Assembly (NCBI GenBank): GCA_902782465.1
Contig: CACZNH010000005.1
Location: 124,001 to 188,000 of the forward strand
Reading direction: 5' to 3'
DNA length: 64,000 nucleotides
Source of the DNA: an uncultured Bacteroidales bacterium
GTDB taxonomy: Bacteria; Bacteroidota; Bacteroidia; Bacteroidales; Muribaculaceae
Shown here: positions 17,787 through 25,465 of the stretch, piece by piece
How the letters are laid out: each line of letters starts with the position of its first letter
Position numbering within the stretch: position 1 is the first letter of the stretch
Program-made: the position numbers and the translations under genes
The notes under the pieces: generated by a model
What the model was told of the DNA's origin: nothing
The model's input: the letters and a program-made list of their open reading frames with translations, nothing else
Database searches by the model: none

Positions 17787-17794
17787 CAAAAGTA
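17787..17794 (-). promoter_or_regulatory. -7 promoter box of pldA
   Basis: CAAAAGTA on the plus strand, TACTTTTG on the minus strand, about 43 nt upstream of the pldA start codon. Confidence 0.65.
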
Positions 17795-17915
17795 CACATT
17801 TTCCGTCATTCCTGCAAGGATACATCGGGCCAGGCAACGCATCCTGTTCCACAAGAGACGGCTCGCTGGGCACAAGCCTTCAAGAAAAAATTAGCGCTGG
17901 TTGGAGCTTTTTTTG

Positions 17916-17923
17916 TAATTTTG
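17916..17923 (+). promoter_or_regulatory. -7 promoter box of the LOG gene, very close to ATG
   Basis: TAATTTTG followed by C; only five bases lie between this box and the ATG at 17929, so the transcript probably begins at or next to the start codon (leaderless or nearly so). Confidence 0.65.
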
Positions 17924-17928
17924 CAGCC

Positions 17929-18513
17929 ATGAAAACAGAAAACAAGGGCAACGTGTGTGTGTTTTGCGCTTCGAGCGCCAACATCGACGTGCGGTATCTT
18001 GATGCCGCGCGAGAGCTGGGCAGCCTGCTGGCACAAGGTGGATGGCGCTGTGTCAACGGCGGCGGGGCCGTGGGACTGATGGGAGCCTTGACCGATGGCG
18101 CCCTCGACGCCGGAGGCGATGTGACGGGTGTCATTCCCAAATTCATGGTGGACAACGGATGGTGCTATGACCGCCTGGAGGATGTCATCGTCAGCGCCGA
18201 CATGCACCAGCGCAAGCAGATGATGAGCGAGATGGCCGATGCCGTGATTGCCATGCCTGGAGGCGTGGGCACATTTGAGGAACTGCTCGAGACTCTCACC
18301 TGGCGGCAACTGGGTCTTGTCAAGGTACCCGTCATCATTCTCAATACCCTAGGCTACTATGATCCGTTGCTGGCGATGCTGCATCATGCCATCGACGAGG
18401 GTTTCATGAAGCCTTCACACGGCCAGCTGTGGGCCGTTGCCTCAACGCCCGTTGAAGCCATCGCCCTGCTTGAAGAGAGCGACACGAATACGTCGTTTGA
18501 ATCCAAATACTAA
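17929..18513 (+). CDS. LOG-family nucleoside 5'-monophosphate phosphoribohydrolase
   Basis: 194 residues, the normal length for TIGR00730 proteins. A Rossmann-like fold begins with VCVFCASSANIDVRY; NGGGAVGLMGALTDGAL and the diagnostic MPGGVGTFEELLETLTWRQLG (quoted in part: PGGVGTFEE) are intact. Family members split N6-substituted or plain nucleoside monophosphates into base and ribose 5-phosphate; many were once called lysine decarboxylases, which they are not. It may be transcribed from an almost leaderless start. DUF4271 and hemD follow, 8 and 10 nt apart. Confidence 0.88.
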   Translation: MKTENKGNVCVFCASSANIDVRYLDAARELGSLLAQGGWRCVNGGGAVGLMGALTDGALDAGGDVTGVIPKFMVDNGWCYDRLEDVIVSADMHQRKQMMSEMADAVIAMPGGVGTFEELLETLTWRQLGLVKVPVIILNTLGYYDPLLAMLHHAIDEGFMKPSHGQLWAVASTPVEAIALLEESDTNTSFESKY

Positions 18514-18521
18514 TCCCCGCT

Positions 18522-19376
18522 ATGCCTGTCACTGCCAATCCTGCTCCTGCCACCCTGCAATCAGATACTGTGGACCAGCATTCACAGCCGCAGCCCCTCA
18601 AGGGGGTCACTGCCCAATCGGCAGCTGACACGTCATTGGCGCCCCGTGACACACTGGCTGTGATGGAGAAGCCCGCCCCTGGCGAGGCCAGACCATTCAC
18701 TTCCTCGCCCATGCATGACACCCCGTCGATGGCACTGCTGCTGATGGGTCTGCTGGCCGTAGCACTAAGCTATCACACGGGCTACAAGTACATCGAGAAC
18801 TTTTTCCACAATATGTTCTCCACACGCCGTCGCGAGAACCTGTTCGAAGACCACACCGTCAACGAGACGAGCATCCTGGTGGCACTTATTGCCAACACAT
18901 GCATTGTCGAGGGGTTCATCATGTATTTCGCCGTCAGGCTGTTCAGGCCCGACCTGGCACAGGCGCTGCAATCCAACGTTTTCCTGCACATAGCCGCCTT
19001 CTGTGCCATCGCCATCGGGTTTTACGTCATCCAGTGGATGGTTTACAAGCTGTTGGGGTACACTTTCAGCGACAGCGTGGGTTCCAAACTTTGGCTCGAC
19101 GGATTCAAGGCCTCCCAATCATTCCTTGGGCTGCTGTTGCTGTGTGTACTCGTTCCATTGATGCTATTTCCAGCACATAGCAAAATGCTATTGATTGTTG
19201 CAGCCTTGTTTTATCTCCTAGCCCGATTAATATTTATTTATAAGGGTTATCGAATTTTTTATGGCAAAGTGACATCACTATTTTATTTTTTGTTGTACCT
19301 TTGCGCCGTCGAAATCGCACCCTTAGCCCTTGTGGCGAGCGTAACGATTTGGGTATGTGATAATTTAAGTATATAA
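18522..19376 (+). CDS. DUF4271 membrane protein
   Basis: 284 residues. The first 70 are Pro/Ala/Gln/Thr-rich and without clear structure; then come about six membrane helices (roughly 72-90, 108-130, 150-172, 200-222, 226-246, 254-276). It fits the Bacteroidetes DUF4271 family, which is regularly found just before the uroporphyrinogen-III synthase gene, as here (10 nt upstream of hemD). Function unknown; the constant pairing hints at a link to tetrapyrrole synthesis or membrane stress. A TACCTTTG box near its 3' end could give hemD extra transcription. Confidence 0.82.
   Translation: MPVTANPAPATLQSDTVDQHSQPQPLKGVTAQSAADTSLAPRDTLAVMEKPAPGEARPFTSSPMHDTPSMALLLMGLLAVALSYHTGYKYIENFFHNMFSTRRRENLFEDHTVNETSILVALIANTCIVEGFIMYFAVRLFRPDLAQALQSNVFLHIAAFCAIAIGFYVIQWMVYKLLGYTFSDSVGSKLWLDGFKASQSFLGLLLLCVLVPLMLFPAHSKMLLIVAALFYLLARLIFIYKGYRIFYGKVTSLFYFLLYLCAVEIAPLALVASVTIWVCDNLSI
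19296..19303 (+). promoter_or_regulatory. Possible internal -7 box for hemD
   Basis: TACCTTTGCG lies inside the 3' end of the DUF4271 gene, 83 nt before the hemD ATG. No TTG is visible at the right distance, so this is tentative. Confidence 0.4.
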
Positions 19377-19386
19377 AAGAACCTGA

Positions 19387-20406
19387 ATGAACATTAAAAA
19401 GATCCTGGTTTCCCAACCGAGACCAACTTCTGAAAAGTCTCCTTATTTTGAACTGGAGAAAAAATTTGGTGTTGAAATAGTATTCCGACCGTTCATTAAA
19501 GTCGAGGGGCTGTCTTCCAAGGAATTCAGACAGTCGAAGGTGAATGTACCCGATTATTCGGCCATCATCCTCACCGCGCGCACCGCTATCGACCACTTCT
19601 TCAGGCTCTGCAAGGAACTCCGCTATAATGTCCCCGACACTCTGAAGTATTTCTGTGTGAGCGAGACTATTGCCCACTATCTTCAGAAGTATGTCATCTA
19701 CCGCAAACGCAAGATTTTCTATAGTGAGTCGGGTCTTATGGAGGATCTCATCCCCATCATCGCCAAGCACAACAAGGAAACTTACCTGATGCCCGTGAGC
19801 GATGTACACAACGACAAGGCCGTTGTCCTCGACAACAACAAGGTGAAATATGTCAAGGCCGTCATGTACCGCACGGTGAGCAATGACTTCAAGCCCGGTG
19901 AGAAACTGGACTATGACATGCTCGTGTTCTTCACCCCGGCGGGCATCAAGTCCTATACCACCAACTTCCCCGACTACAGGCAGCGCAACGTGGTAATCGC
20001 CGCTATGGGACAGACCACCCTCGAAGCTGCCGCCAAGGCAGGCATCAATGTGGATGTCACCATCACACCCGAGGCCCCCTCGATGGCAGGTGCCATTGAA
20101 CTCTACCTCAAGAAAATGCGTGCCGAGGAGGAGAAAGAAGAACGCAAAGCTGCCCGTGAGGCCGCCAAGCTGGAAAAGGAACGCAAGGAGCAGTTCGCCA
20201 AGCGCTCGGCTGCTGCCAAGAAGGCTGCCGCCACCCGCAAGGCTAAGGAGGAAGAAGCCGCTAAGAAAGCTGCCGAAGCTGCCGCAAAGCGTTCGGCTGC
20301 CGCAAAGAAAGCTGCCGCCACCCGCAAGGCCAAGGCTGAAGCCGAGGCTAAGGCTGCCAAGAAAGCTGCTACGGCCAAGAAAGCCGCTCCCGCTAAGAAG
20401 AAATAA
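19387..20406 (+). CDS. hemD: Uroporphyrinogen-III synthase with histone-like C-terminal tail
   Basis: 339 residues. The first 245 form a HemD domain (ILVSQPRPTSEKSPYFELE at the start, then YSAIILTARTAIDHFF, FFTPAGIKSY and AAMGQTTLEAA), which closes hydroxymethylbilane into uroporphyrinogen III on the way to haem. From about residue 245 the chain changes to a strongly basic Lys/Ala/Glu-rich region. In it KRSAAAKKAAATRKAK occurs twice (about 272-287 and 301-316), ending AKKAAPAKKK, much like a histone H1 tail. This extra 90 residues is not needed for catalysis and might bind nucleic acid or act as a charged spacer. A terminator follows 24 nt after the stop. Confidence 0.85.
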   Translation: MNIKKILVSQPRPTSEKSPYFELEKKFGVEIVFRPFIKVEGLSSKEFRQSKVNVPDYSAIILTARTAIDHFFRLCKELRYNVPDTLKYFCVSETIAHYLQKYVIYRKRKIFYSESGLMEDLIPIIAKHNKETYLMPVSDVHNDKAVVLDNNKVKYVKAVMYRTVSNDFKPGEKLDYDMLVFFTPAGIKSYTTNFPDYRQRNVVIAAMGQTTLEAAAKAGINVDVTITPEAPSMAGAIELYLKKMRAEEEKEERKAAREAAKLEKERKEQFAKRSAAAKKAAATRKAKEEEAAKKAAEAAAKRSAAAKKAAATRKAKAEAEAKAAKKAATAKKAAPAKKK

Positions 20407-20430
20407 TCAAGCTTTTTTCATGAGCTTAAT

Positions 20431-20460
20431 ATGGGGTGTGCTTAGCGTACCCCATTTTTT
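20431..20460 (+). terminator. Terminator between hemD and rnpA
   Basis: ATGGGGT (20431-20437) pairs with ACCCCAT (20449-20455), followed by a T-run. It lies 10 nt before the rnpA start, so rnpA must either read through or use another start signal. Confidence 0.85.
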
Positions 20461-20469
20461 ACTCAATTG

Positions 20470-20889
20470 ATGGATTACACGCTGAGGAAAAACGAGAAAC
20501 TGAGAAGCCGCACAGCAGTCAACCGGCTCTTTGACGAGGGAAAGTCGCTCATGGCCTTTCCCTTGCGCGCTGCCTACCGGTTGCGCGAGCCTGGCGAGAA
20601 CAACGTGCAGTTTCTTGTCACCATTCCCAAGAAACGCATCCGCAGGGCCGTCAATCGTGTGACCCTGCGCCGCCGCGTGCGTGAATCCTACCGTCTTGCC
20701 CGTCGCCAGCTGCTCACCCCCGCGCTCGAGCAGTATGGTGCAGGCGTGGATATCGCCTTTGTCTATCTTGACAACACCCCCGCCCCTTTCAGTGTCATCC
20801 AGGAAAAGATGGAATCACTGCTCACCCGTATTGCCCAGGCTGTCGCTGAGCAGGAAGCCGCCAATAGCGAGTCGAATCACCAGCAATGA
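20470..20889 (+). CDS. rnpA: Ribonuclease P protein component
   Basis: 139 residues from ATG 20470 (a TTG at 20467 is possible). Starts [22 protein letters not shown] and carries the RNR basic helix in [21 protein letters not shown] (quoted in part), the hallmark of RnpA, which helps the RNase P RNA bind and cut pre-tRNA 5' leaders. The stop overlaps the yidD start by 4 nt (ATGA), and yidD overlaps the TatD gene in the same way, so these three form a tight unit. Confidence 0.93.
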   Translation: MDYTLRKNEKLRSRTAVNRLFDEGKSLMAFPLRAAYRLREPGENNVQFLVTIPKKRIRRAVNRVTLRRRVRESYRLARRQLLTPALEQYGAGVDIAFVYLDNTPAPFSVIQEKMESLLTRIAQAVAEQEAANSESNHQQ

Positions 20890-21149
20890 AAAAGATTCTC
20901 GATTTCATCAATAAGGCGGTTAAGGCGGTGCTGCGATTCATCGGCTGGCTGCTGATTTTGCCCATCCGTTTTTACCAGAAGTATATCTCGCCCCTCACGC
21001 CGGCGACATGCCGCTTTACGCCCACATGCAGCCACTATGCCATCGAGGCTATCCGCAAGCATGGGCCCTTCAAGGGACTGGCGCTGGCGGTGTGGCGCAT
21101 CCTGCGCTGTAACCCGTGGGGCGGCAGCGGCTATGACCCAGTGCCATGA
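20886..21149 (+). CDS. yidD: Membrane protein insertion efficiency factor YidD
   Basis: 87 residues. Contains the complete YidD signature: [30 protein letters not shown] (in part), three conserved cysteines, then [24 protein letters not shown]. It is a small amphipathic membrane-associated protein that assists YidC-dependent insertion. The rnpA-yidD order is widely conserved. It overlaps both neighbours by 4 nt. Confidence 0.95.
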   Translation: MKKILDFINKAVKAVLRFIGWLLILPIRFYQKYISPLTPATCRFTPTCSHYAIEAIRKHGPFKGLALAVWRILRCNPWGGSGYDPVP

Positions 21150-21784
21150 ACCCCTATCCGTTTGACTTCCACACCCATTGCCTTAAGGCGACCGAGGCAC
21201 TCATCTCGGTGAGTCCTCATCATTTCACGCCCGAACCAGGCAAATGGTACTCGGTGGGCATCCATCCGTGGTACACGACCGAGCGATTAGGCACTGCCGA
21301 CTATGACCTGCTAGAGCAATGCGCCAGCCACCAGCAGGTGTTGGCCATCGGAGAGACGGGAATGGACAGGCGACAAGGTGCAGACCTGGATATTCAACGT
21401 CAGGTGTTTGCCCACCACTTGCAGCTGGCGGCAGCTCTGGGCAAGCCCGTGGTTGTGCATTCGGTGAAGACAAGCCAGGAGGTTCTTGCCGTGCGGCGCA
21501 CCCTGGGACTCACTGACGTTATACTGGCCATTCATGGCATGAGGGCCAACGAACACGTCGCCCGGCAGTTGCTCGACGAGGGATGCTACCTGTCCTTTGG
21601 CGCACGTTTCAACCCTCGCGCCCTTCAAGAGACCCCGATTGAACGGTTACTCATCGAGAGCGACGAGAACCCCACCCCAATTGAGGAGGTTGCCGCAACA
21701 GTCGCAACGCATTTGGGCGTCAGCACAGAAGCAGTCATCAGCCAGACCAGCATCAATGCCCGGCGGCTGCTCCAGATACCCTGA
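21146..21784 (+). CDS. TatD-family metal-dependent hydrolase
   Basis: 212 residues, somewhat short for TatD (about 255). The N-terminal metal motif DFHTHC, GIHPWY, the glutamate in [10 protein letters not shown], the histidine in [18 protein letters not shown] and the Asp in [12 protein letters not shown] are all present. TatD enzymes are Mg-dependent 3'-5' nucleases or amidohydrolases. Third gene of the rnpA-yidD unit. Nothing clear lies in the next 250 nt except the secDF promoter box. Confidence 0.88.
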   Translation: MNPYPFDFHTHCLKATEALISVSPHHFTPEPGKWYSVGIHPWYTTERLGTADYDLLEQCASHQQVLAIGETGMDRRQGADLDIQRQVFAHHLQLAAALGKPVVVHSVKTSQEVLAVRRTLGLTDVILAIHGMRANEHVARQLLDEGCYLSFGARFNPRALQETPIERLLIESDENPTPIEEVAATVATHLGVSTEAVISQTSINARRLLQIP

Positions 21785-21953
21785 TTTTTACTTTTTGTTC
21801 ACATTGTCCAAACAGGTGATTCAGCGGCAAAAATGAATCGTGTTGACCCTATTTCCGGTGGATTTTGGACCTAAAAAGCTGATTATCCCTTTAAAATATA
21901 TAAGGTAGAAACAAAATCTTGCAAAAAATATGCCCCACTTTCAGAAAAAGCAG

Positions 21954-21961
21954 TATATTTG
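21954..21961 (+). promoter_or_regulatory. -7 promoter box of secDF
   Basis: TATATTTG followed by CAGG, 70 nt upstream of the secDF ATG; the leader is A/T-rich. Confidence 0.6.
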
Positions 21962-22031
21962 CAGGCTGAAAAAGTCAAATGAGGCGAAAATTAACAAAAA
22001 TTAATTAAATAATTCACAATTCAAACAACAA

Positions 22032-25000
22032 ATGCAAACTAAAGGTTTTATCAGAGTCCTTACTTGGTTGTTGATCTTGATTTGCCTGTTCTATCTGGGG
22101 TTCACGTTCGTGAGCAATCACTACCAGAACAAAGCAGAACAGAAGGCACTCGCTGTTGCCGGCATTAAGAGCCCGGACACCAGCAACGAGCAGTACAAGA
22201 TTGCTTTGAATGAGTATTTGGATTCTATCGCTAACAAGAAGGTGTATCCTATCCTGATGTCCAAGTGGTTTGACAAGGGTTATACCTTCCAGGAAGTTCG
22301 TGAGAAAGAGTTGGGCCTCGGCCTTGACTTGAAGGGTGGTATGAACGTGACACTGCAAATCTCAGTGCCCGACATCCTGCGCGCTCTCGCGAACAACAAT
22401 CCCGACAAGAAGTTTAACCAGGCTATCGACAACGTTGCCAACAACCAGACCGCACAGGATGACTTCGTTGGCTCCTTCTGCAAGGAGTACAAGAAGCTCG
22501 CTCCCGAGGGCAATCTGGCTCAGATTTTCCGCAACATTGAGCGTGTGAAGGAAAAACCCAATGCCACCGACGCTGAGGTACAGAGCATCCTCAACGAAGA
22601 GGTGAACAGCATGGTGGACAATTCCTACAAGGTGCTGCGCAACCGTATCGACCGCTTTGGCGTGGTTCAACCTAATATCCAGAAACTGGCGAGCACTGGA
22701 CGCATCCTGCTCGAGCTCCCGGGTGTGAAGGAACCTGAGCGCGTCCGCAAACTGTTGCAGGGTGCCGCCAACCTCGAGTTCTACACGACCTATAAGTTGA
22801 GCGATGTCATTGGTGCATTGCGTCAGCTCAGTGATCAGGCTATTGCCGAGACCACGACCACGACCGCAACCGACACCACTGCCACCACCGACGCTGCTCC
22901 CAAGCCTGCTGCTGCTCCTGAGGCTGCTGCCGATAGCGCTGCTGCCAAGAAGGAAGCCCCCAAGGCTAAGAAGGAGACTGCCGAGACCCTCGCCCAGCTC
23001 ACCAGCTTTGAGGCTCTGGCAGCTAACCAGGGTGGCTCGCCCGTTGTAGGTTATGTCCTCGCTAGCGACACCTCAAAGGTTAATGCCATCATCAACTCTA
23101 AGGTTGCCAAGACGATCCTGCCCTCAGACCTGAAGCTGGCTTGGACCGTTAAGCCCGAGAAGATGCAGGGTGGCCATGAGACCTTCCAGCTCGTAGCACT
23201 GCAGACCGTTAACGGCCAGCCCGTCCTGAACGGTGATGTCGTTACCCGTGCTACCAGCGAGTATGATAACCTGCAGGGTCAGGTCGTTTCGATGACCATG
23301 AACGATGAAGGCGCCCGCCAGTGGAGCCGCATCACCGGTCAGAACATCGGTAAGGCTATCGCCATCGTCCTTGACGACCAGGTTTACTCCTTCCCCAATG
23401 TGAACAGCCAGATTGACGGTGGTCGCTCACAGATTAGCGGTCGCTTCACCGTTGAGGAGGCTAGTGACCTTGCCAACGTGCTCGAGTCCGGTAAGATGGT
23501 GGCACGTGTCAATGTTGCCAGTGAGAGTGTGATTGGCCCGTCGCTGGGTAAGGAATCCATCCAGAAGGGTCTCCGTTCGTTCGGTATCGCCCTGGTACTG
23601 TTAATGATCTTCATGTGGTTGGCTTACGGCTGGCAGGCTGGTTCAATCGCCATCCTCGGTCTGATTCTCAACCTGTTCTTCACGATGGGTATTCTCGCCT
23701 CGTTCCAGAGCGTGCTCACCCTGCCTGGTATCGCCGGTATCGTGCTGACGCTGGGTATGGCGGTAGACGCCAACGTGCTTATCTTCGAACGTTGTAAGGA
23801 GGAGCTGCGTGCCGGCAAGGGTCTCAAGGCTGCTGTCAGCGATGGTTACAAGAACGCGTTCTCGGCCATCTTCGACTCCAACTTGACCACCATCATCACC
23901 GGTATCATCCTGATTCTGCTGGGTTCCGGTCCCATCCGCGGTTTTGCCGTTACCCTGGTAATCGGTATCTGCTGCTCGTTCTTCACTGCAGTGTTCGCAA
24001 CCCGTCTGGTAATGGAGCACTTCGTGAACAAGGGCACCTTCGACAACATGACCTTCAACACCCGCTTCACCCGTCACCTGATGGAGAATGTAAGCTTCGA
24101 CTTCATGGGCGCTGCCAAGAAGACCGCCTTCTTCGTTCTCGGTCTCATCGTGCTGATGGGCATCCTGTTCGCCGCCCGCGGCTTGAACCGTGGTATCGAC
24201 TTCTCGGGTGGTCGCAACTTTGTCGTACAATTTGACCATCCCGTCAAGACCCAGGCGCTGGAAGACCAGCTGACCCCGTTGTTCGACGGCGCAAACACCT
24301 CGGTTATCACCATTGATAATGACACCAAGGTGCGCGTATCGACCAACTACAAGATTAAGGATACCAGCGAGGGTGTTGATGACGAGATTATGGACAAGCT
24401 GTACACCGGACTGAAGAGCGAACTTGGCAACATGACCAAGGATGACTTCAGCATGTCGAACGAGAGCGTCGGTGTTGTTTCGAGTGAGACCGTCGGTCCG
24501 AGCATCGCTAGCGATATGACCCGCCAGGCCATCTGGGCTGTGCTGTTCTCGCTGCTTGCCATGGCACTGTACATCCTGATCCGCTTCCGCAACATCGCCT
24601 TCTCGATTGGCGCTCTGGCTGCCGTAGCATTCACCGCATTCATCGTTATCGGCTTCTACAACCTGCACGGCCTGCTGCCCTTCTCCATGGAGATTGATCA
24701 GACCTTTATCGCCGCTATCCTGACCGTTATCGGTTACCAGGTGAACGATACCGTGGTTGTATTTGACCGTGTGCGTGAGTACCGCTCGCTGTATCCCAAG
24801 CAGGATCTGTACACCACCTTCAACAAGGCCTTGTGCAGCACTCTGTCGCGTACCATGATGACTTCTATCACGACGTTGCTCGTGCTGATCATCATGTTGA
24901 TCTTCGGTGGTGAGTCCATCCGCAGCTTCATCTTCGCGATGATCCTCGGTGTCATCATCGGTACCTGCTCCTCACTGTTCATCGCTTCGCCCGTGGCTTA

Positions 25001-25058
25001 CTGGATTGCCCGTCGCAGCGACAAGAAGGAGGCTAAGCTTGCTACCGCCAGGAAGTAA
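22032..25058 (+). CDS. secDF: SecDF fusion, protein translocase accessory subunit
   Basis: 1008 residues. SecD half: first membrane helix (about 6-26), D1 motif ELGLGLDLKGGMNVTL, large P1 domain, five helices with GMAVDANVLIFERCKEELRAG. SecF half: helix near 690-710, FSGGRNFVVQF, then the helix bundle with NDTVVVFDRVREY. The Asp/Arg residues of the proton path are present. It pulls secreted proteins through SecYEG using the proton gradient. An unusual Thr/Ala/Pro/Lys-rich insert (about residues 272-318, ETTTTTATDTTATTD then KKEAPKAKKE) lies in the P1 region. Monocistronic, with a terminator hairpin before the tRNA gene. Confidence 0.95.
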   Translation: MQTKGFIRVLTWLLILICLFYLGFTFVSNHYQNKAEQKALAVAGIKSPDTSNEQYKIALNEYLDSIANKKVYPILMSKWFDKGYTFQEVREKELGLGLDLKGGMNVTLQISVPDILRALANNNPDKKFNQAIDNVANNQTAQDDFVGSFCKEYKKLAPEGNLAQIFRNIERVKEKPNATDAEVQSILNEEVNSMVDNSYKVLRNRIDRFGVVQPNIQKLASTGRILLELPGVKEPERVRKLLQGAANLEFYTTYKLSDVIGALRQLSDQAIAETTTTTATDTTATTDAAPKPAAAPEAAADSAAAKKEAPKAKKETAETLAQLTSFEALAANQGGSPVVGYVLASDTSKVNAIINSKVAKTILPSDLKLAWTVKPEKMQGGHETFQLVALQTVNGQPVLNGDVVTRATSEYDNLQGQVVSMTMNDEGARQWSRITGQNIGKAIAIVLDDQVYSFPNVNSQIDGGRSQISGRFTVEEASDLANVLESGKMVARVNVASESVIGPSLGKESIQKGLRSFGIALVLLMIFMWLAYGWQAGSIAILGLILNLFFTMGILASFQSVLTLPGIAGIVLTLGMAVDANVLIFERCKEELRAGKGLKAAVSDGYKNAFSAIFDSNLTTIITGIILILLGSGPIRGFAVTLVIGICCSFFTAVFATRLVMEHFVNKGTFDNMTFNTRFTRHLMENVSFDFMGAAKKTAFFVLGLIVLMGILFAARGLNRGIDFSGGRNFVVQFDHPVKTQALEDQLTPLFDGANTSVITIDNDTKVRVSTNYKIKDTSEGVDDEIMDKLYTGLKSELGNMTKDDFSMSNESVGVVSSETVGPSIASDMTRQAIWAVLFSLLAMALYILIRFRNIAFSIGALAAVAFTAFIVIGFYNLHGLLPFSMEIDQTFIAAILTVIGYQVNDTVVVFDRVREYRSLYPKQDLYTTFNKALCSTLSRTMMTSITTLLVLIIMLIFGGESIRSFIFAMILGVIIGTCSSLFIASPVAYWIARRSDKKEAKLATARK

Positions 25059-25081
25059 TTCCTGACGAGTGAAATAATGAG

Positions 25082-25116
25082 TCGGCTGGCCGGGCGCCAA
25101 GCCTCGAGCCAGCCGA
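25082..25116 (+). terminator. Hairpin after secDF
   Basis: TCGGCTGGC (25082-25090) pairs exactly with GCCAGCCGA (25108-25116); only a short T-run follows, so it may be a weak terminator or an mRNA 3'-end stabiliser. Confidence 0.65.
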
Positions 25117-25125
25117 TTTCCTGAT

Positions 25126-25197
25126 GCTCCTGTAGTTCAATGGATAGAATGGAGGTTTCCTAAACCTTAGATTTGGGTTCGATTCCCAGCGGGAGTA
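25126..25197 (+). tRNA. tRNA-Arg (anticodon CCT)
   Basis: Cloverleaf folded by hand: acceptor GCTCCTG with CGGGAGT, D-stem GTTC/GAAT, anticodon stem GAGGT/ACCTT around loop TTCCTAA (anticodon CCT, reads AGG), T-arm TTGGG-TTCGATT-CCCAG. The discriminator is A and the 3' CCA is not encoded. A terminator follows. Confidence 0.93.
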
Positions 25198-25210
25198 CAA
25201 TTTTCGAATT

Positions 25211-25250
25211 AAAGCGCTGAAGCACAATGTGTTTCGGTGCTTTTTGTTTT
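25211..25250 (+). terminator. Terminator of tRNA-Arg
   Basis: AAAGCGCTGAAGCAC (25211-25225), loop AAT and GTGTTTCGGTGCTTT (25229-25243) pair along 15 bp with three G-U pairs, then T-rich sequence. Confidence 0.9.
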
Positions 25251-25377
25251 ATACATCCCGTTGAGGTTTTTTAGGCAGTTTTCACCTCCTTGGTAAAGAC
25301 TATAAACCTGCCTTCCTAATACGTTTATTTTTCTCAATTATTTCGCCTTATACATAACAAAGTACACAAAAATTCAC

Positions 25378-25385
25378 TATCTTTG
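25378..25385 (+). promoter_or_regulatory. -7 promoter box of the fused oxidoreductase gene
   Basis: TATCTTTG followed by TGC, 80 nt upstream of the ATG at 25466. Confidence 0.65.
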
Positions 25386-25465
25386 TGCACATTAAGAATG
25401 TTCATTTTCCTCTAATTGGAGTTAAATCGCTGAATTAGAAACAATAACCATATAAACCAATCAAT

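Noticed and set aside
23643-24668. 341-residue minus-strand frame within secDF
   Set aside because: Shadow of the SecF half; no start signals and a composition rich in His, Gln and Gly typical of antisense frames here.
25226-25465. Riboswitch before the oxidoreductase gene
   Set aside because: Only the tRNA terminator and a promoter box are visible; no conserved aptamer pattern was recognised in the leader.
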